A stretch of 64,000 nucleotides of DNA from Adineta steineri (Eukaryota; Rotifera; Eurotatoria; Adinetida; Adinetidae). Where the stretch lies: positions 1 through 64,000 of the forward strand of contig CAJNOI010000339.1 in NCBI GenBank assembly GCA_905250115.1, read 5' to 3'. Every line of letters begins with the position of its first letter. Position 1 is the first letter of the stretch. Shown piece after piece: positions 34,032 through 44,538 of the stretch. Under the pieces are notes generated by a model. That model made no database searches and was not told where the DNA came from. It was given only the letters and a program-made list of their open reading frames with translations. Both the position numbers and the translations under genes were made by a program.

Positions 34032-36200
34032 ATGGGCTTGGAACCTTCAAAACCGAGCGTAAAATCGTCTCATGGAACAACAGCGTCTTATACTCGCCAA
34101 CCACGATACCATATGATACAAAACTACCTTCTTCTATGGACAGATATGAGCATCGACCATACAAATGAAGATTATGAAAATGCATTAAAACAAATACGAA
34201 CTATTACTCGTGATGTCAATGTCTTTACGCAACGCGATGCATGCATCGACTATCTTACAGATCTTGGAGAAGACATCAAGTCTTTTCTCGTTGTCAAGGA
34301 TACTATGTTTCAACAAATAATGCCCCTCATCAATGATATTCCTCAGCTGAATGGTGTTTATATTTTCGATGGTATTGAAACCTTACATGAAGAATGGACA
34401 ACAAAATGGCAAAAAATCAAGACCGTTCAAACCAATATTGATGACTTATGCCACGAATTAAAAATCGGTATCAATCAGTTTAATCATGATTCGATTACCA
34501 TGAGTTTTCTCACGCTAAGTGAAATGGCTTCAACTGATAATTTAAATCAATTGGAGCCAAATTTTATGTATACACAGGTATTCAAGGAAATTCTTCTTGA
34601 TATGCAACATGGTAAACAAGCCATCAAACAGTTTATTGCTTATTGTAAAAATAATAACAGCCTATCATCAATTAATATTAACCATTTTGAGCAAGTATAC
34701 CATGCTCAATCAGCTGTTTGGTGGTATACTTTCCCATCCAATATCTATCATATGCTCAATTATAGTCTTAGAACATTGGATGCTGATGCAATTATTACTA
34801 TGGGTTTTTTAATGTGTCATCTGCATCAACAAATTCAACAGTTATACGAACAGCAACTCAGCACCTATGGTAAAGAAACATTTATAGTTTATCGAGGTCA
34901 AGGTCTTATGAAATCAGACTTTGAAAAACTTCAGAAAGCAAAAGGTGGACTTATCTCATTTAACAGTTTCTTATCGACTAGTACAAATAAAGAAGTGTCT
35001 GTCAGTTTTGCTCGATTTGCTTCAGCAGAACCGAATACGGTGGGGATTCTCTTTATGATGTCTATTGATCCCAATGTTAAATCAGTACCATTTGCCTCCA
35101 TCAAAGAGGTGAGTTATTTTAAGGAAGAAGACGAAATTCTCTTCTCCATGCATACTGTCTTTCGAATGGGTGCAATTAAAAAAATAGACAATAATAATCA
35201 ACTTTATCAAGTTGAATTACAACTAACATCGAATGATGATCAACAACTACGACTAATTACTGATCGGATACGAGAAAAAACTGTTGGTAATACTGGATGG
35301 CAGAGATTGGGTAGCTTATTGCTACAAATCGGTCAATTTAATAAAGCTGAAGAACTTTATAATATATTACTCGAACAGACATCGGATGAAGGTGGAAAGC
35401 AGTATTATTATAATCAGTTGGGATCTGTCAAATGTGGCCAGGGTGATTATGAAAAGGCTATATCGTATTACGAAAAAGGACTTGAAATTAAACAAAAACT
35501 TCTTCGTTCGAAACATCCTTCATTGGCTAATTCGTACAACAACATCGGTCATGTGTATTACAAGATGACAAAGTACTGGAAAGCACTGTCATTTTTCGAA
35601 AAAGCACTTGAAAATCTACAAGAAACTTTGCCTTCAAATCATCTTTTATGGACTACTTCATACAGCTACATCGGTAGTGTGTATATCCAGATGGGAAAGT
35701 ACTCAGAAGCACTTTCGTTTTTCGAAAAAGCACTTGAAATTAAACAAAAAGCTCTTCCTTCAAATCATCCTGATTTCGCGCAGTCATACAACAACATCGG
35801 TTTGGCGTATGACGGTATGGGAGAGTTCTCGAAAACATTTTCATTTTACGAAAAAGCACTTGAAATTAAACAAAAAACTCTTCCTTCAAATCATCCTGAT
35901 TTAGCTATTTCATACAAAAACATCGGTAATGTCTATGACAAGATGAGCGAGTACTCAAAAGCACTTTCATTCTACGAGAAAGTACTTGAAATTCAACAAA
36001 AAACTCTTCCTTCAAATCATCTTGATTTCGCGCAGTCATACAACAACATCGGTTGGGATTATAGATTTATGGAAGACTACTCGAAAGCACTCTCATATTA
36101 TGAACGTGCTCTGAATATATACCAACATACATTACCTGAAACTGATATCAAAATTAAACTTGTGAAGACCTATATTGAAGCAGTAAAAAAGAAATTATAA
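34032..36200 (+). CDS. ADP-ribosyltransferase-TPR protein 2 (single exon, 722 aa)
   Basis: Paralogue of the protein at 25721 with the same architecture and no intron. The ART signature is complete: FIVYRGQG (R288), FLSTST (315-317) and EEDEILFSMHTVFRM (E366 and E368). The N-terminal helical region and ART domain are strongly conserved between the two (NLNQLEP.FMYTQ.FK, QSA.WWYT). The TPR part has two irregular repeats and five 42-residue KLC-type repeats against six in the first copy, which accounts for the length difference. It begins MGLEPSKPS, which could be an N-myristoylation signal (MG start); this is inference. The 3' flank is also duplicated. Confidence 0.88.
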   Translation: MGLEPSKPSVKSSHGTTASYTRQPRYHMIQNYLLLWTDMSIDHTNEDYENALKQIRTITRDVNVFTQRDACIDYLTDLGEDIKSFLVVKDTMFQQIMPLINDIPQLNGVYIFDGIETLHEEWTTKWQKIKTVQTNIDDLCHELKIGINQFNHDSITMSFLTLSEMASTDNLNQLEPNFMYTQVFKEILLDMQHGKQAIKQFIAYCKNNNSLSSININHFEQVYHAQSAVWWYTFPSNIYHMLNYSLRTLDADAIITMGFLMCHLHQQIQQLYEQQLSTYGKETFIVYRGQGLMKSDFEKLQKAKGGLISFNSFLSTSTNKEVSVSFARFASAEPNTVGILFMMSIDPNVKSVPFASIKEVSYFKEEDEILFSMHTVFRMGAIKKIDNNNQLYQVELQLTSNDDQQLRLITDRIREKTVGNTGWQRLGSLLLQIGQFNKAEELYNILLEQTSDEGGKQYYYNQLGSVKCGQGDYEKAISYYEKGLEIKQKLLRSKHPSLANSYNNIGHVYYKMTKYWKALSFFEKALENLQETLPSNHLLWTTSYSYIGSVYIQMGKYSEALSFFEKALEIKQKALPSNHPDFAQSYNNIGLAYDGMGEFSKTFSFYEKALEIKQKTLPSNHPDLAISYKNIGNVYDKMSEYSKALSFYEKVLEIQQKTLPSNHLDFAQSYNNIGWDYRFMEDYSKALSYYERALNIYQHTLPETDIKIKLVKTYIEAVKKKL

Positions 36201-36940
36201 AGAATAGTTGATAAATAAATAAAAGAAGGTTTTGTTCACTTATTTTTGAAGTAATTCTATTTTCAGTGACTCCCGCGCGCGTATAGAGAACAACTCTGCA
36301 AATAATAAAAACGTAATGGACAAAGCCGACCAATCGGATAATACACATACATACGTATGTGTATAAATGACGTTCTCAGACCTATTTACGTTTCTAATTC
36401 TTCACGAGAGCATCCCCTGCATTAAAAGAAGAATAACTGATAAAAAATTGAATTGTAATAGTGTTGAATGAGGCCTCATATGATGAGGAAAAATGCGAAA
36501 GCTACAGTATACAAATCAATATGTCATCAACACCATCTAGAGGGTGTGCGTGTGGGTGTCAGTGGTAGTGAGACTGCGGTTCCTTCCCTATCCATACTCA
36601 CACTCACACCCGCCCTCAAGATGAAGAAACTTTGATCTATTTTTAACGCTCATTTCATTTAAAAAAACTGTCGCTTTGAAGACTCAATATGTGTTGTAGT
36701 TGAAATTATTAGCAGATACGCATACATATGTATTCCACTGATGGTAGTAGCGCCAGTCCAATATGTGAAAATAAGCACATGCTTTCATGATACCTTGTAA
36801 TGTGACGACTATCTCATAGATAAGAGAATAAGACATGTGTATTTTGTTCCCAGTATTGAAATATAAGAAAGAATATTATAGTCGTAGCATCGAAGAATCA
36901 GTTTTCTCTTTTTAACTAGCGCAAAAAGTTGGTGTGAAAC
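36201..36940. other. Intergenic region with conserved ART-TPR 3' flank and a GT-rich hairpin
   Basis: The first ~195 nt align with the flank of ART-TPR gene 1, including the acacatacatacgtatgtgt palindrome. A GT-rich foldback follows at 36532-36623 (gagggtgtgcgtgtgggtgt facing cacactcacacccgccctc). The remainder is AT-rich and is the likely promoter region of the GH71 gene. Confidence 0.65.
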
Positions 36941-39025
36941 ATGCGCACCATTCTATCCGCTACCATATTGGTGTATACCATTTGTTCATGCTTGTTTGGT
37001 GTGTCAAATGCTGATTTAAAGGGCGTCTTTGCTCATTACATGGCATGTGATAGAAACATGAAGTACTTTTTCACTCCGCGACTCTAACATTCAATTTTTG
37101 AAATAGGTTGGCACAATGCAGCCATGGCAAGCCGTCATAGATGTTCAAGAGGCACAATCTGTAGGAATCGATGCCTTTGCTTTGAACGTTGCTAGCACAG
37201 ACACATGGTCTACAAATGCAATCCAGTATCTTTTCGATGCAGCAGCTCAATACAACAATTTTAAGTTATTCTTCTCTTTCGACATGATTCACTTCACTCA
37301 TCCATCTCAATTTCTTGGTCTCATCGAACAATGGCACAATCATAAGTCGTATTACTCACATAATGGCCATCCGTTTGTGAGCACATTTTATGGGGCGAGG
37401 TTGTCCTTTGGTGAAAGTAGCCCTAGCAACGGTTGGCAAAAACATTACCGAGAACCACTACAAGCAAAGGGAATTTGGACATACTTTGTGCCAGCTTTCT
37501 CAGATGCAATGGGTAGTCCAACTGGATTTACCTATGCTTTCCCAGTAATTGATGGCGTAATGAACTGGGATGGCGCTTGGCCATATGAATCGGATGGACA
37601 AGTCGATGTTAGTAGTGCGAGTGATCAAGCATATTTGACCGATACGCATACCTATTCAAAGACCTTTATGATGGGTACGTTGTGATAATTCTTGATCCTA
37701 TCTACAGTACAGCTGAGTGTCATGCCTATTACGTTTACCTTAAGAGAAAGATGTGTTTTCAGAAAGCTTTTTCTCTATTTTGTAAGGACGAAACATAGTG
37801 TTGCCCTTACAATAGCGAAGTGGAAGAGGTCGACATCGAGCTTGTAATAGCTCACTTTCGAATTTTACAAAGGCATTTGGAGGTGCCTCATATCCTGTTA
37901 ATTTTATTCCAGATGATTTCAAAGGTTATGAATATTAAATAATAAAATAAATCGAAACTATGGAATTTCTTTAATAACAGAACTGGATCAAAGCAGATGT
38001 GATGTCTCAGTTTTTAATTTTTTCTAGACAACTTCTTGAAAGAGTCATATATGACTCTTAGCTATTGATTTGCAAAGTTTTTTTTGTAGTTCATATCGAT
38101 GAACTTCATTAATACAGATATTCCTTACCTTTGATTTGTTTTATAACAGAGTATTCATATCCTCAAGAATCATTGGGAATATAACTAGCGGCTAATTTTC
38201 TTGAGGACCTTTCTAATGAGCAGACATTTTCCACATCCTACTTAAAACTCTGATTTTTATTCTCTGAAAATAAATTTTAAATTAATAACATTTGACATTT
38301 GGTATAAATCCCAAAAAAACAATCAAATATATTCTAATATTTTCGTAGCCATATCACCCGTTCAATTTAAGCATATGGATCATAATCAGAATTGGTATCG
38401 ACGTGGTGAACTTAATTATGCAACTAGAATTCGTCAAGTTCTCTCACTTGCTCCTGATTTTCTTGAAATCGTAACTTGGAATGACGCTGGTGAGTCACAT
38501 TATTTTGGAAAAATCTGGCCAGATTCCATAGCTGGTACTAATATCCAAACCTATACCGATGGTTATGATCATTCAGGATGGCAAAAGTTGTTACCACCAT
38601 TTATAAAGGCATATAAAGCTGGCATCAAAGATGTTTCCAGTTTAATACCATCGGATGGAAAAGCAGTGAGTGGTGTGTTCTGGTATCGACCGTTATTAAA
38701 GTCGGCATCTTGCATTAATGATTTTATGGGAAAACCGCGTGGATGGATGAATGCTGAAGATAGTTTTAATTTGGTGGTATTGGCAGACTCACGTGCGAGT
38801 GAGTACACAATTAACATCTACAGTGGATACGATATGCTTGCGTGGTATCGTCCTGTGCAAGGTTTAAACTCATGGAGCATTCCTGGATTACGAATTGGAT
38901 CACAAAGCATAGAAATTGTGGATATTAACGGACGGGTCATAGCAAGTGGAAAGGGAACAATGACTGTTATTGGAGATATGAGTCATGGAGTTTGTAATTA
39001 TAACTATCAAGTTGTTGGTTTTTAA
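36941..39025 (+). CDS. GH71 alpha-1,3-glucanase (mutanase), secreted, probable fungal transfer (3 exons, 448 aa)
   Basis: Glycoside hydrolase family 71 enzymes cleave alpha-1,3-glucan of fungal cell walls. Exons are 36941-37042, 37107-37674 and 38349-39025; phases close. A signal peptide (about residues 1-25, ending SNA) leads into the family start GVFAHYMVG. Further family blocks are GIDAFALN, FKLFFSFDM, GHPFVSTF, YFVP.F, DGVMNWDGAWP, then NWYRRGE, FLEIVTWNDAGESHY and HSGWQKLLPPFI. A beta-rich C-terminal region (from about residue 330) resembles the accessory domain of fungal members. The family is centred on fungi and bacteria and is not an ordinary animal enzyme, so horizontal origin is likely. 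It has animal-style introns; the first uses a GC donor (37043) with an AG acceptor (37106). The 674-nt second intron shows no gene. Confidence 0.9.
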
Positions 39026-39189
39026 ATATAATTGCAAAAATAAATATATGAAGTATAAAAAAGAGTCAGTCTATGTAAATAAAGTCGATACAAAAGGTAT
39101 TGAACCAGTATATGGTGTTGCAGGCTATCCCAAAGTTAGTAGGTACAGTGAAGTAATGATATGTATGATTAGCGAATAAAGGTAAAATA

Positions 39190-39362
39190 AAAAAGGGCGT
39201 AGGTTAAGAGAAGGTAGAAACCCGCACCTACATTCACGCACACCCACACTCACACTCGAAAATTATGAATAATTTTTTTTGACTAAAGTGGGTGTGGGTG
39301 TGGTTGTGGACAAATGAGAATGATAGATCGATATAATATACATACCCACACCCACCCTCAAG
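39190..39362. repeat. GT-rich telomere-like foldback, two adjacent parts
   Basis: A partial copy at about 39194-39258 (gcgtaggttaag ... cgcacacccacactcac) is followed by a full copy at 39289-39362: gtgggtgtgggtgtggttgt faces catacccacacccaccctc. The second copy ends exactly where the GPCR pseudogene becomes readable. Confidence 0.7.
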
Positions 39363-40011
39363 ATGTTCATTGGACATATGTATCAAAATATACCCGTGAC
39401 AAATAATGATGCAATCTGGTGTCATTTAAAAGTTTATTTCGCAACTGTTGCTATTGTACGTGCATTATATGCAAATACATTTCAAGGTCTTCACCGCTTT
39501 TGTCGGATAATTTATTATACTCGTCTTTTTTTTCATCGTAATATATATCTATATAGTTGCGGCATACTAATTCAAATATTCCTAGGTATACTTCAACCAT
39601 TATCAGTTCTTGTAACAGGTGTATATCAATATGAAGATTATCATTGTCAAATGAGTTTGACAAATTGGCGTGGAATGATATTAGGAGCTTTTCTGATTTA
39701 GCTTTCACCTATTACAATTATAGTCATTATCTATGCATGTACACTAAGTTATATACGTCATTATTCAATAACATTTACTCTACTACAACAAACAAGAATT
39801 AAACGTGATTTTACTGTTATATAAACGTATCGTATGATTAGTCTTTTTTATATTCATATTTGGTATGCCAGCACGTGCTTCAACCATCGTATACTATTTA
39901 TTTGGTTATATTGGATGGTGGGCTAATCATTTGACATGGTTAACATGTATAATATCTTTTATTGGTTTCACATCTTCGTGTTTTATGGTCGAAAAATCCC
40001 GCTTGAATTAA
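39363..40011 (+). pseudogene. Broken class A G-protein-coupled receptor
   Basis: The translation shows several membrane helices of a rhodopsin-like receptor from about TM2-TM3 onward (NTFQGLHRFCRIIYY, ILQPLSVLVTG, then after the stop SPITIIVIIYACTLSYIRHYS, and a final GMPARASTIVYYLFGYIGWW). Breaks are visible: TAG at 39699-39701 inside a helix, a frame change near 39820 where the frame shifts by one base, and TGA at 39834-39836. Both stops fall where the context suggests Trp. The N-terminal helices are missing, cut off at the adjoining GT-rich hairpin. No intact start exists, so this is judged a dead gene. Confidence 0.75.
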
Positions 40012-41358
40012 TCCGAGAAGAGTAACAACATTAAGAAATTTTACCTAACTTATATAATCAAAAACTTTTTCTCCTTTCTTCACCTTATTTTTCATGTGTA
40101 TTTTTGTTTGATCATTGAACAACAGATAGACAACAGGAAAATACAATATAAACAAACTGGGTACTTCTCTGCCGCTTGTGATAGGTGAAAATATCCATGT
40201 AGAAAAATAATCTTACTTTTTTCTAGTTAGAAAAAATAGTTCTTAATAAGGGAAGAAAATTCTTGAAAATTTTGTTTTCAGTTTATTCTGTTTCAAGCCG
40301 GATCGATATAAATAAGTTAGCATACTCTTTATTCATGGTCAAAAATATGTTTGTAGAACGGTATAAATGATCGTTAGCTATTGTGATATCTGCTTTTCAT
40401 TTTCAAATTATTTTACTTTCAATCGATCGTTCTATTAGTATTATTTGTAATATGCTTTAGTAATGAAGAAAAAAAAAATATCTAATAGTGCTTATACTTT
40501 GTTATTCATTATCGTATATGATATGTATTTATTTTTAGATTCTATCGTATTGCATGTTATGAGAACGAAAAAATATCATGTGCTTTTTCTTGATCCAATC
40601 AATTTCGTTACTTCTATTTTTTCATTTATCTACGTAAAATATCAAACAAGAAAGTTGCTACAGTTCGGTCATATAATAATATACCGATATAATACGTTAA
40701 TATTGTAATTATGAGAAATATAGACTTTATTTGCAATTAGAATTAATAAATGTTGTTTTTTTGTCGTGGTAGCGTACTTTTACACATCTAAAAAGATATT
40801 ATATTGACAATATATGGTTTATCTAAATTCAATGAAATATACTTTTTCATAAACGTTTTGATGATTATTGCAATTCAAATAAATTTTCTCAAATATAATT
40901 TGAAAAATATTTTTACTGAAAATTATATATCATAAAGATTCTTATAAAGATCGAACATTTTCTCAATATATGATTACTATGAAGATTTGTTTTTCAAAAA
41001 AATTTAGTAATACGAAATCGTTTAGAGATATACACATTAATGCCATTTGAGAGATAAAGAAACACATATTAGAAATAGTGAATTGAATGTTAAATTTATT
41101 TCTTTGTATGAATCATTTTCATAATTCTTTTCTTGTTTTTCATTAAAATTTATACGCAATTTATCATTATTCATCTTAAATATATTCTTGTTTACTATCA
41201 AAAATATAATAACATGTATATTGTGCTTGGTTGTGATTGGTTAAACATTAAATAAAAAAATAATGTATTTAAATACGCTTTTGTCTTGAGTTTGGATTGA
41301 TGGCGTACGCCTTAATAATAATCATAATGATGTATAAAGGTGAATAATAGTATTGCCG
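40012..41358. other. AT-rich intergenic region
   Basis: No protein-like frame stands out. The 81-codon frame at 40463 translates to low-complexity hydrophobic sequence. Nothing structured was seen. Confidence 0.5.
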
Positions 41359-41368
41359 TATATAAAGG
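41359..41368 (+). promoter_or_regulatory. TATA box of the small charged gene
   Basis: TATATAAAGG stands 58 nt before the ATG and is identical to the PAH TATA box. It supports the reality of the short gene downstream. Confidence 0.5.
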
Positions 41369-41425
41369 AGGATATTTTATGTGTAGATTATTTATTGTAA
41401 AGAAAAAATAAACGTATACATCAAT

Positions 41426-41614
41426 ATGGAACGTGAAGGTGCTCCTGAACCAGGTTTTTTCAATGCTATTCGTCGTGAAGAAGGAAAAATTGAAGGTGAA
41501 TTTCGAGATATAGAAAGAAGTCATGAACAACGTGAAGCTGATAAATATGAAAATCGTGCTGATAAATATGAACGAAAAGAAGAAGAAGATTTCAATCAAG
41601 GACGTTTTCCATAA
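41426..41614 (+). CDS. Small highly charged protein, 62 aa
   Basis: MEREGAPEPGFFNAIRREEG begins a peptide in which about half the residues are Glu, Asp, Lys or Arg, with no Cys or Trp and no signal or membrane segment. It is almost certainly disordered or a single charged helix. Two similar short blocks (ADKYENR and ADKYERK) suggest an internal repeat. I do not recognise a family. Support for a real gene: a TATA box 58 nt upstream, AATAAA 84 nt after the stop (41700), and composition that departs sharply from translated AT-rich noncoding DNA. Hydrophilic proteins like this include desiccation-related hydrophilins, but that role is speculation. Confidence 0.55.
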   Translation: MEREGAPEPGFFNAIRREEGKIEGEFRDIERSHEQREADKYENRADKYERKEEEDFNQGRFP

Positions 41615-42484
41615 ATATTTTCATTTTTATGTGATCAATTAATCAAGCTTTTTCATTTATAATTTATATTTTATTCAAATTTTCATTAAAAAAGCTTTGA
41701 AATAAATGTCGTTTTACTTCCATCATTTTCTAATACAATAATATTGCGAATTTGAAATGTGTTTATTTTTATTTTGAAAAATTATAACGACTAAAAAATT
41801 ATAGCTACAAATATCAGAAAAATTGAAAAACTTTAGTATTTAGATGAGTTTTAACATTATTTTAGATTTTCTTAATAGTCATCGTACAGGTCAACTCTAA
41901 ATAATAATCGTAGACACATGTAGATAACAAGTGGTTTAAAGGCATATATAGATATATAGAGAAGTACTTCAAGCACTAACATTAAAAATATTATAATGAT
42001 AAATAGATTCGAATCATATCTTGCAATTATATCAAGTTATGGCAAAAAGAAAATGAATTTTTAATATCAATTTAATTATAATATCTATCTTATTAACAGA
42101 GAATGTAAAATAAATATATTATGTTTATATTTATTTTTCTTTCTATCATTGATGATTGAATAATAAATAACCTAGAGAAAATAATATAAAAGCATATCAT
42201 TTACTAGATATTAAACTTACGATTGTAGTAAGTTGTTTGATTCATAGTCTTATGTTGTATTTTTTTTGGTTTCTTCGCAATTAAATAAGAAATTAAGCAA
42301 TTTACAAATGTGAAAAAGAAATGTTAATACAATATTTGATATTAATAATAAGAGTAGTATTATTAAAAAAATGTCATGTTTATTATATGGATACTTATTT
42401 TAATGATATTTAAGTAATTTTCGTTATATAATGTTATTACGTGTAACGATTTTTTGTTTGTACTGAATTCCATTGAATCGATTA
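41615..42484. other. AT-rich intergenic region
   Basis: 3' untranslated sequence of the small gene, then featureless AT-rich DNA up to the hAT element. Nothing recognised. Confidence 0.5.
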
Positions 42485-43606
42485 CAGAGAGCGAAACGAG
42501 GCAATATTTTACTGCCTCGCCTCGCCTCGCCTCGCCTCGGTCTTTTTTAGATGATATAGACATTAATCCTCAGAACATCGCCTTTATTAAAAATTTCATT
42601 TAGTTTTGTGATATTTCCAATGTGTATGCATTAGGTTTTTGATTAACTTATTTGACAATATTTTATTTCATTTTCTAATGAGCCAACAAGAAATATCAAT
42701 TACGGAAAAAAAGTTAGTAAAAAATGTTTTACACAGTTGGCAACTTTATTTTGTTGCTTTCAATTGACTGTAGAAATAATATATTATTAACTGTTGATGG
42801 CTCACTTATAGATCGCCGCTGCAAGACAATCTGTCCTGAAACTCTGAACTCTCGTTCCACTGCTGCGAAACTACATGGAATAGAAAATTTCCTTAGTTAA
42901 ACGAGATAAACATGAAAAAATAGAGTTGTTTTCTTTACAAAAATGAAGTTGATCGAGAAATACTTTGCCCTGAACATCAAACTCGATACATCTGTCAACC
43001 TAAGCTTTTGTTTGCTTCAATTTCTTTCTTTTTGCTTATATATCATGGTCCCTTAAAGGCTCAATAAAGGATGCAAATCCTGGAATGATCTCAAACCCAT
43101 CTCCATCTATTATTCGAGTAGAAAATCTGATGATGCCCAACAATTTGTTGTCAATCGTTTACTCGGATTGTTCATAATTCTATTACCATCTTTTTAATTT
43201 TTCTAAAATGTTTCAATTGATTTTGAAGTGTGAGAAGTACTTGAGAGGGGCTTCGTCCGATTAGGAGAAGAAATCAAAATACATTCATCATTTAAAACCA
43301 TCTAAAGAGAAGGTGAGCAGAACTTCTGAAGTAAACAATCAAATAGGGGAGAATTCAATTATAAAATAAAAGAAAAGAATACGTGAATTGAGTCGTCCAT
43401 TTAGTCATAGATTGTATGCGTTTGTCGTACAAAGGATTGAAGAACCAGTAAAAAACGTTATTTCTTACTAATACAAATGTTAGTAAAAGTCGAGGTGGCA
43501 CTTCTCACCTCGCTTTGACCTACTTTTGAAAAAGGCTGCCTCGCCTCGAATTAAACCGAGACGAGGCGAGGCGCCTCGACGAAGCTTCGCCTCGTTTCGG
43601 GCTCTG
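42485..43606 (-). mobile_element. Decayed hAT DNA transposon (1,122 bp)
   Basis: The ends are inverted repeats: CAGAGAGCGAAACGAGGC on the left, CAGAGCCCGAAACGAGGC as read inward from the right. They are flanked by a perfect 8-bp target duplication, atcgatta, at 42477-42484 and 43607-43614. Subterminal GCCTCG repeats lie near both ends (five in a row at 42513-42540). Inside, the minus strand still encodes the hAT C-terminal dimerisation region. The element is too short and interrupted to be active. Confidence 0.9.
42729..42900 (-). pseudogene. hAT transposase C-terminal remnant
   Basis: Read on the minus strand, FSIPCS.AAVERE..VSGQIV..RRS..SEPSTVNNILFLQSIESNK matches the hAT family dimerisation block (the S.A.ERVFS.AG.I...R..L.P..V..L.FL pattern). 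The stop is at 42729-42731. Upstream the frame is broken by stops, so only this C-terminal part is recognisable. Confidence 0.8.
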
Positions 43607-43870
43607 ATCGATTATCAACCAATCTAAAATCAAGTTTCCATTTTCTTACATTTACATAATGAGTGAGAAGGCGATATCACCATACGTTATCCGATTGGAC
43701 AATACAAATTAATTGTTTATATGCAATCATCACAAAGAAATTATATTCATCTGTCTGATCTTTGTTTGTTATCTATAAATATATGACTTTCTGCTGTTAA
43801 TATCAAAATAAAAAATGTGTTATTCTAAGGTAAATTGTTAAATAAATCATGTTTTTCTTTCAGATTTATA

Positions 43871-43990
43871 GGTAATATCGATCGTACATTGAAATAATAT
43901 TGATCGTATATTTAAATAATATTAATCTTACATTTAAACAATATTAATCGTATATTTAAATAGTATTGATCGTACATTTAAACAGTATTA
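43871..43990. repeat. 22-bp tandem repeat, about five copies
   Basis: Successive units such as aatattgatcgtatatttaaat differ at one to four positions each. The array ends about 20 nt before the ATG of the coiled-coil gene. Confidence 0.8.
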
Positions 43991-44011
43991 TTGTTCATAC
44001 ACAGATTTAAA

Positions 44012-44538
44012 ATGGCGAGCTCTAGTCATAATAAATCTTTAGAAATTAGAGAAGAAAAAGAAGTAAATATATTCAAAAATAAAATAATATTTTTTTAAAA
44101 ATTCATTGCTTTTTTTTAGAACAATCATGAAGAAAACAAAGACGAAACAATAAGGAATTTGAAGCAACAAGTGGTCAACTTGACGCAACAAGTGACTGTA
44201 CCCAGGTCGATTATTGCGAACTTCGTAAACGATTGAATACGACCGTATCCAGAAAAAATACGACCATATACGATCGTATTTCACCGTTTTTTGCCGTGTT
44301 ACCTGTGGCCGTATTACGATCGTATGTCTCCATACCGTATACGGAAAAGTATGGTCGTTTATGATCGCGCTTGTTTGACCTGGGTAATCTCAAAAGCTGG
44401 CTCGAAAAATATGTGAAAACAATCGAAACGACGGATACAAAAATCAGCAAACTGGAAATGGAACTTGACAAAGAACGAAAAAAAAACATGGAAATTGCCT
44501 CATCGGACTCTAATTCTCCACCATTAATCAAAAGTTAA
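44012..44538 (+). pseudogene. Small coiled-coil gene split by a MITE
   Basis: Exon 1 is 44012-44062 (MASSSHNKSLEIREEKE) and exon 2 begins at 44120, in phase, with EENKDETIRNLKQQVVNLT, a heptad-like coiled coil. At 44201 a foldback element interrupts the exon, and translation stops inside it (TGA 44234-44236), giving about 55 residues. Beyond the element, 44387-44538 resumes coiled-coil coding (LKSWLEKYVK, ISKLEMELDKER, ending PPLIKS) in another frame. The original protein would have been roughly 105-110 residues. The family is unknown. A shortened version may still be expressed. Confidence 0.55.
44201..44384. mobile_element. TA-flanked foldback MITE (184 bp), Tc1/mariner-like
   Basis: The ends CCCAGGTC and GACCTGGG are inverted repeats, with TA on both sides (44199-44200 and 44385-44386), the target signature of Tc1/mariner elements. 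The interior is rich in palindromic acgatcgtat and cgtatacgg motifs. It has no coding capacity. Confidence 0.75.
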
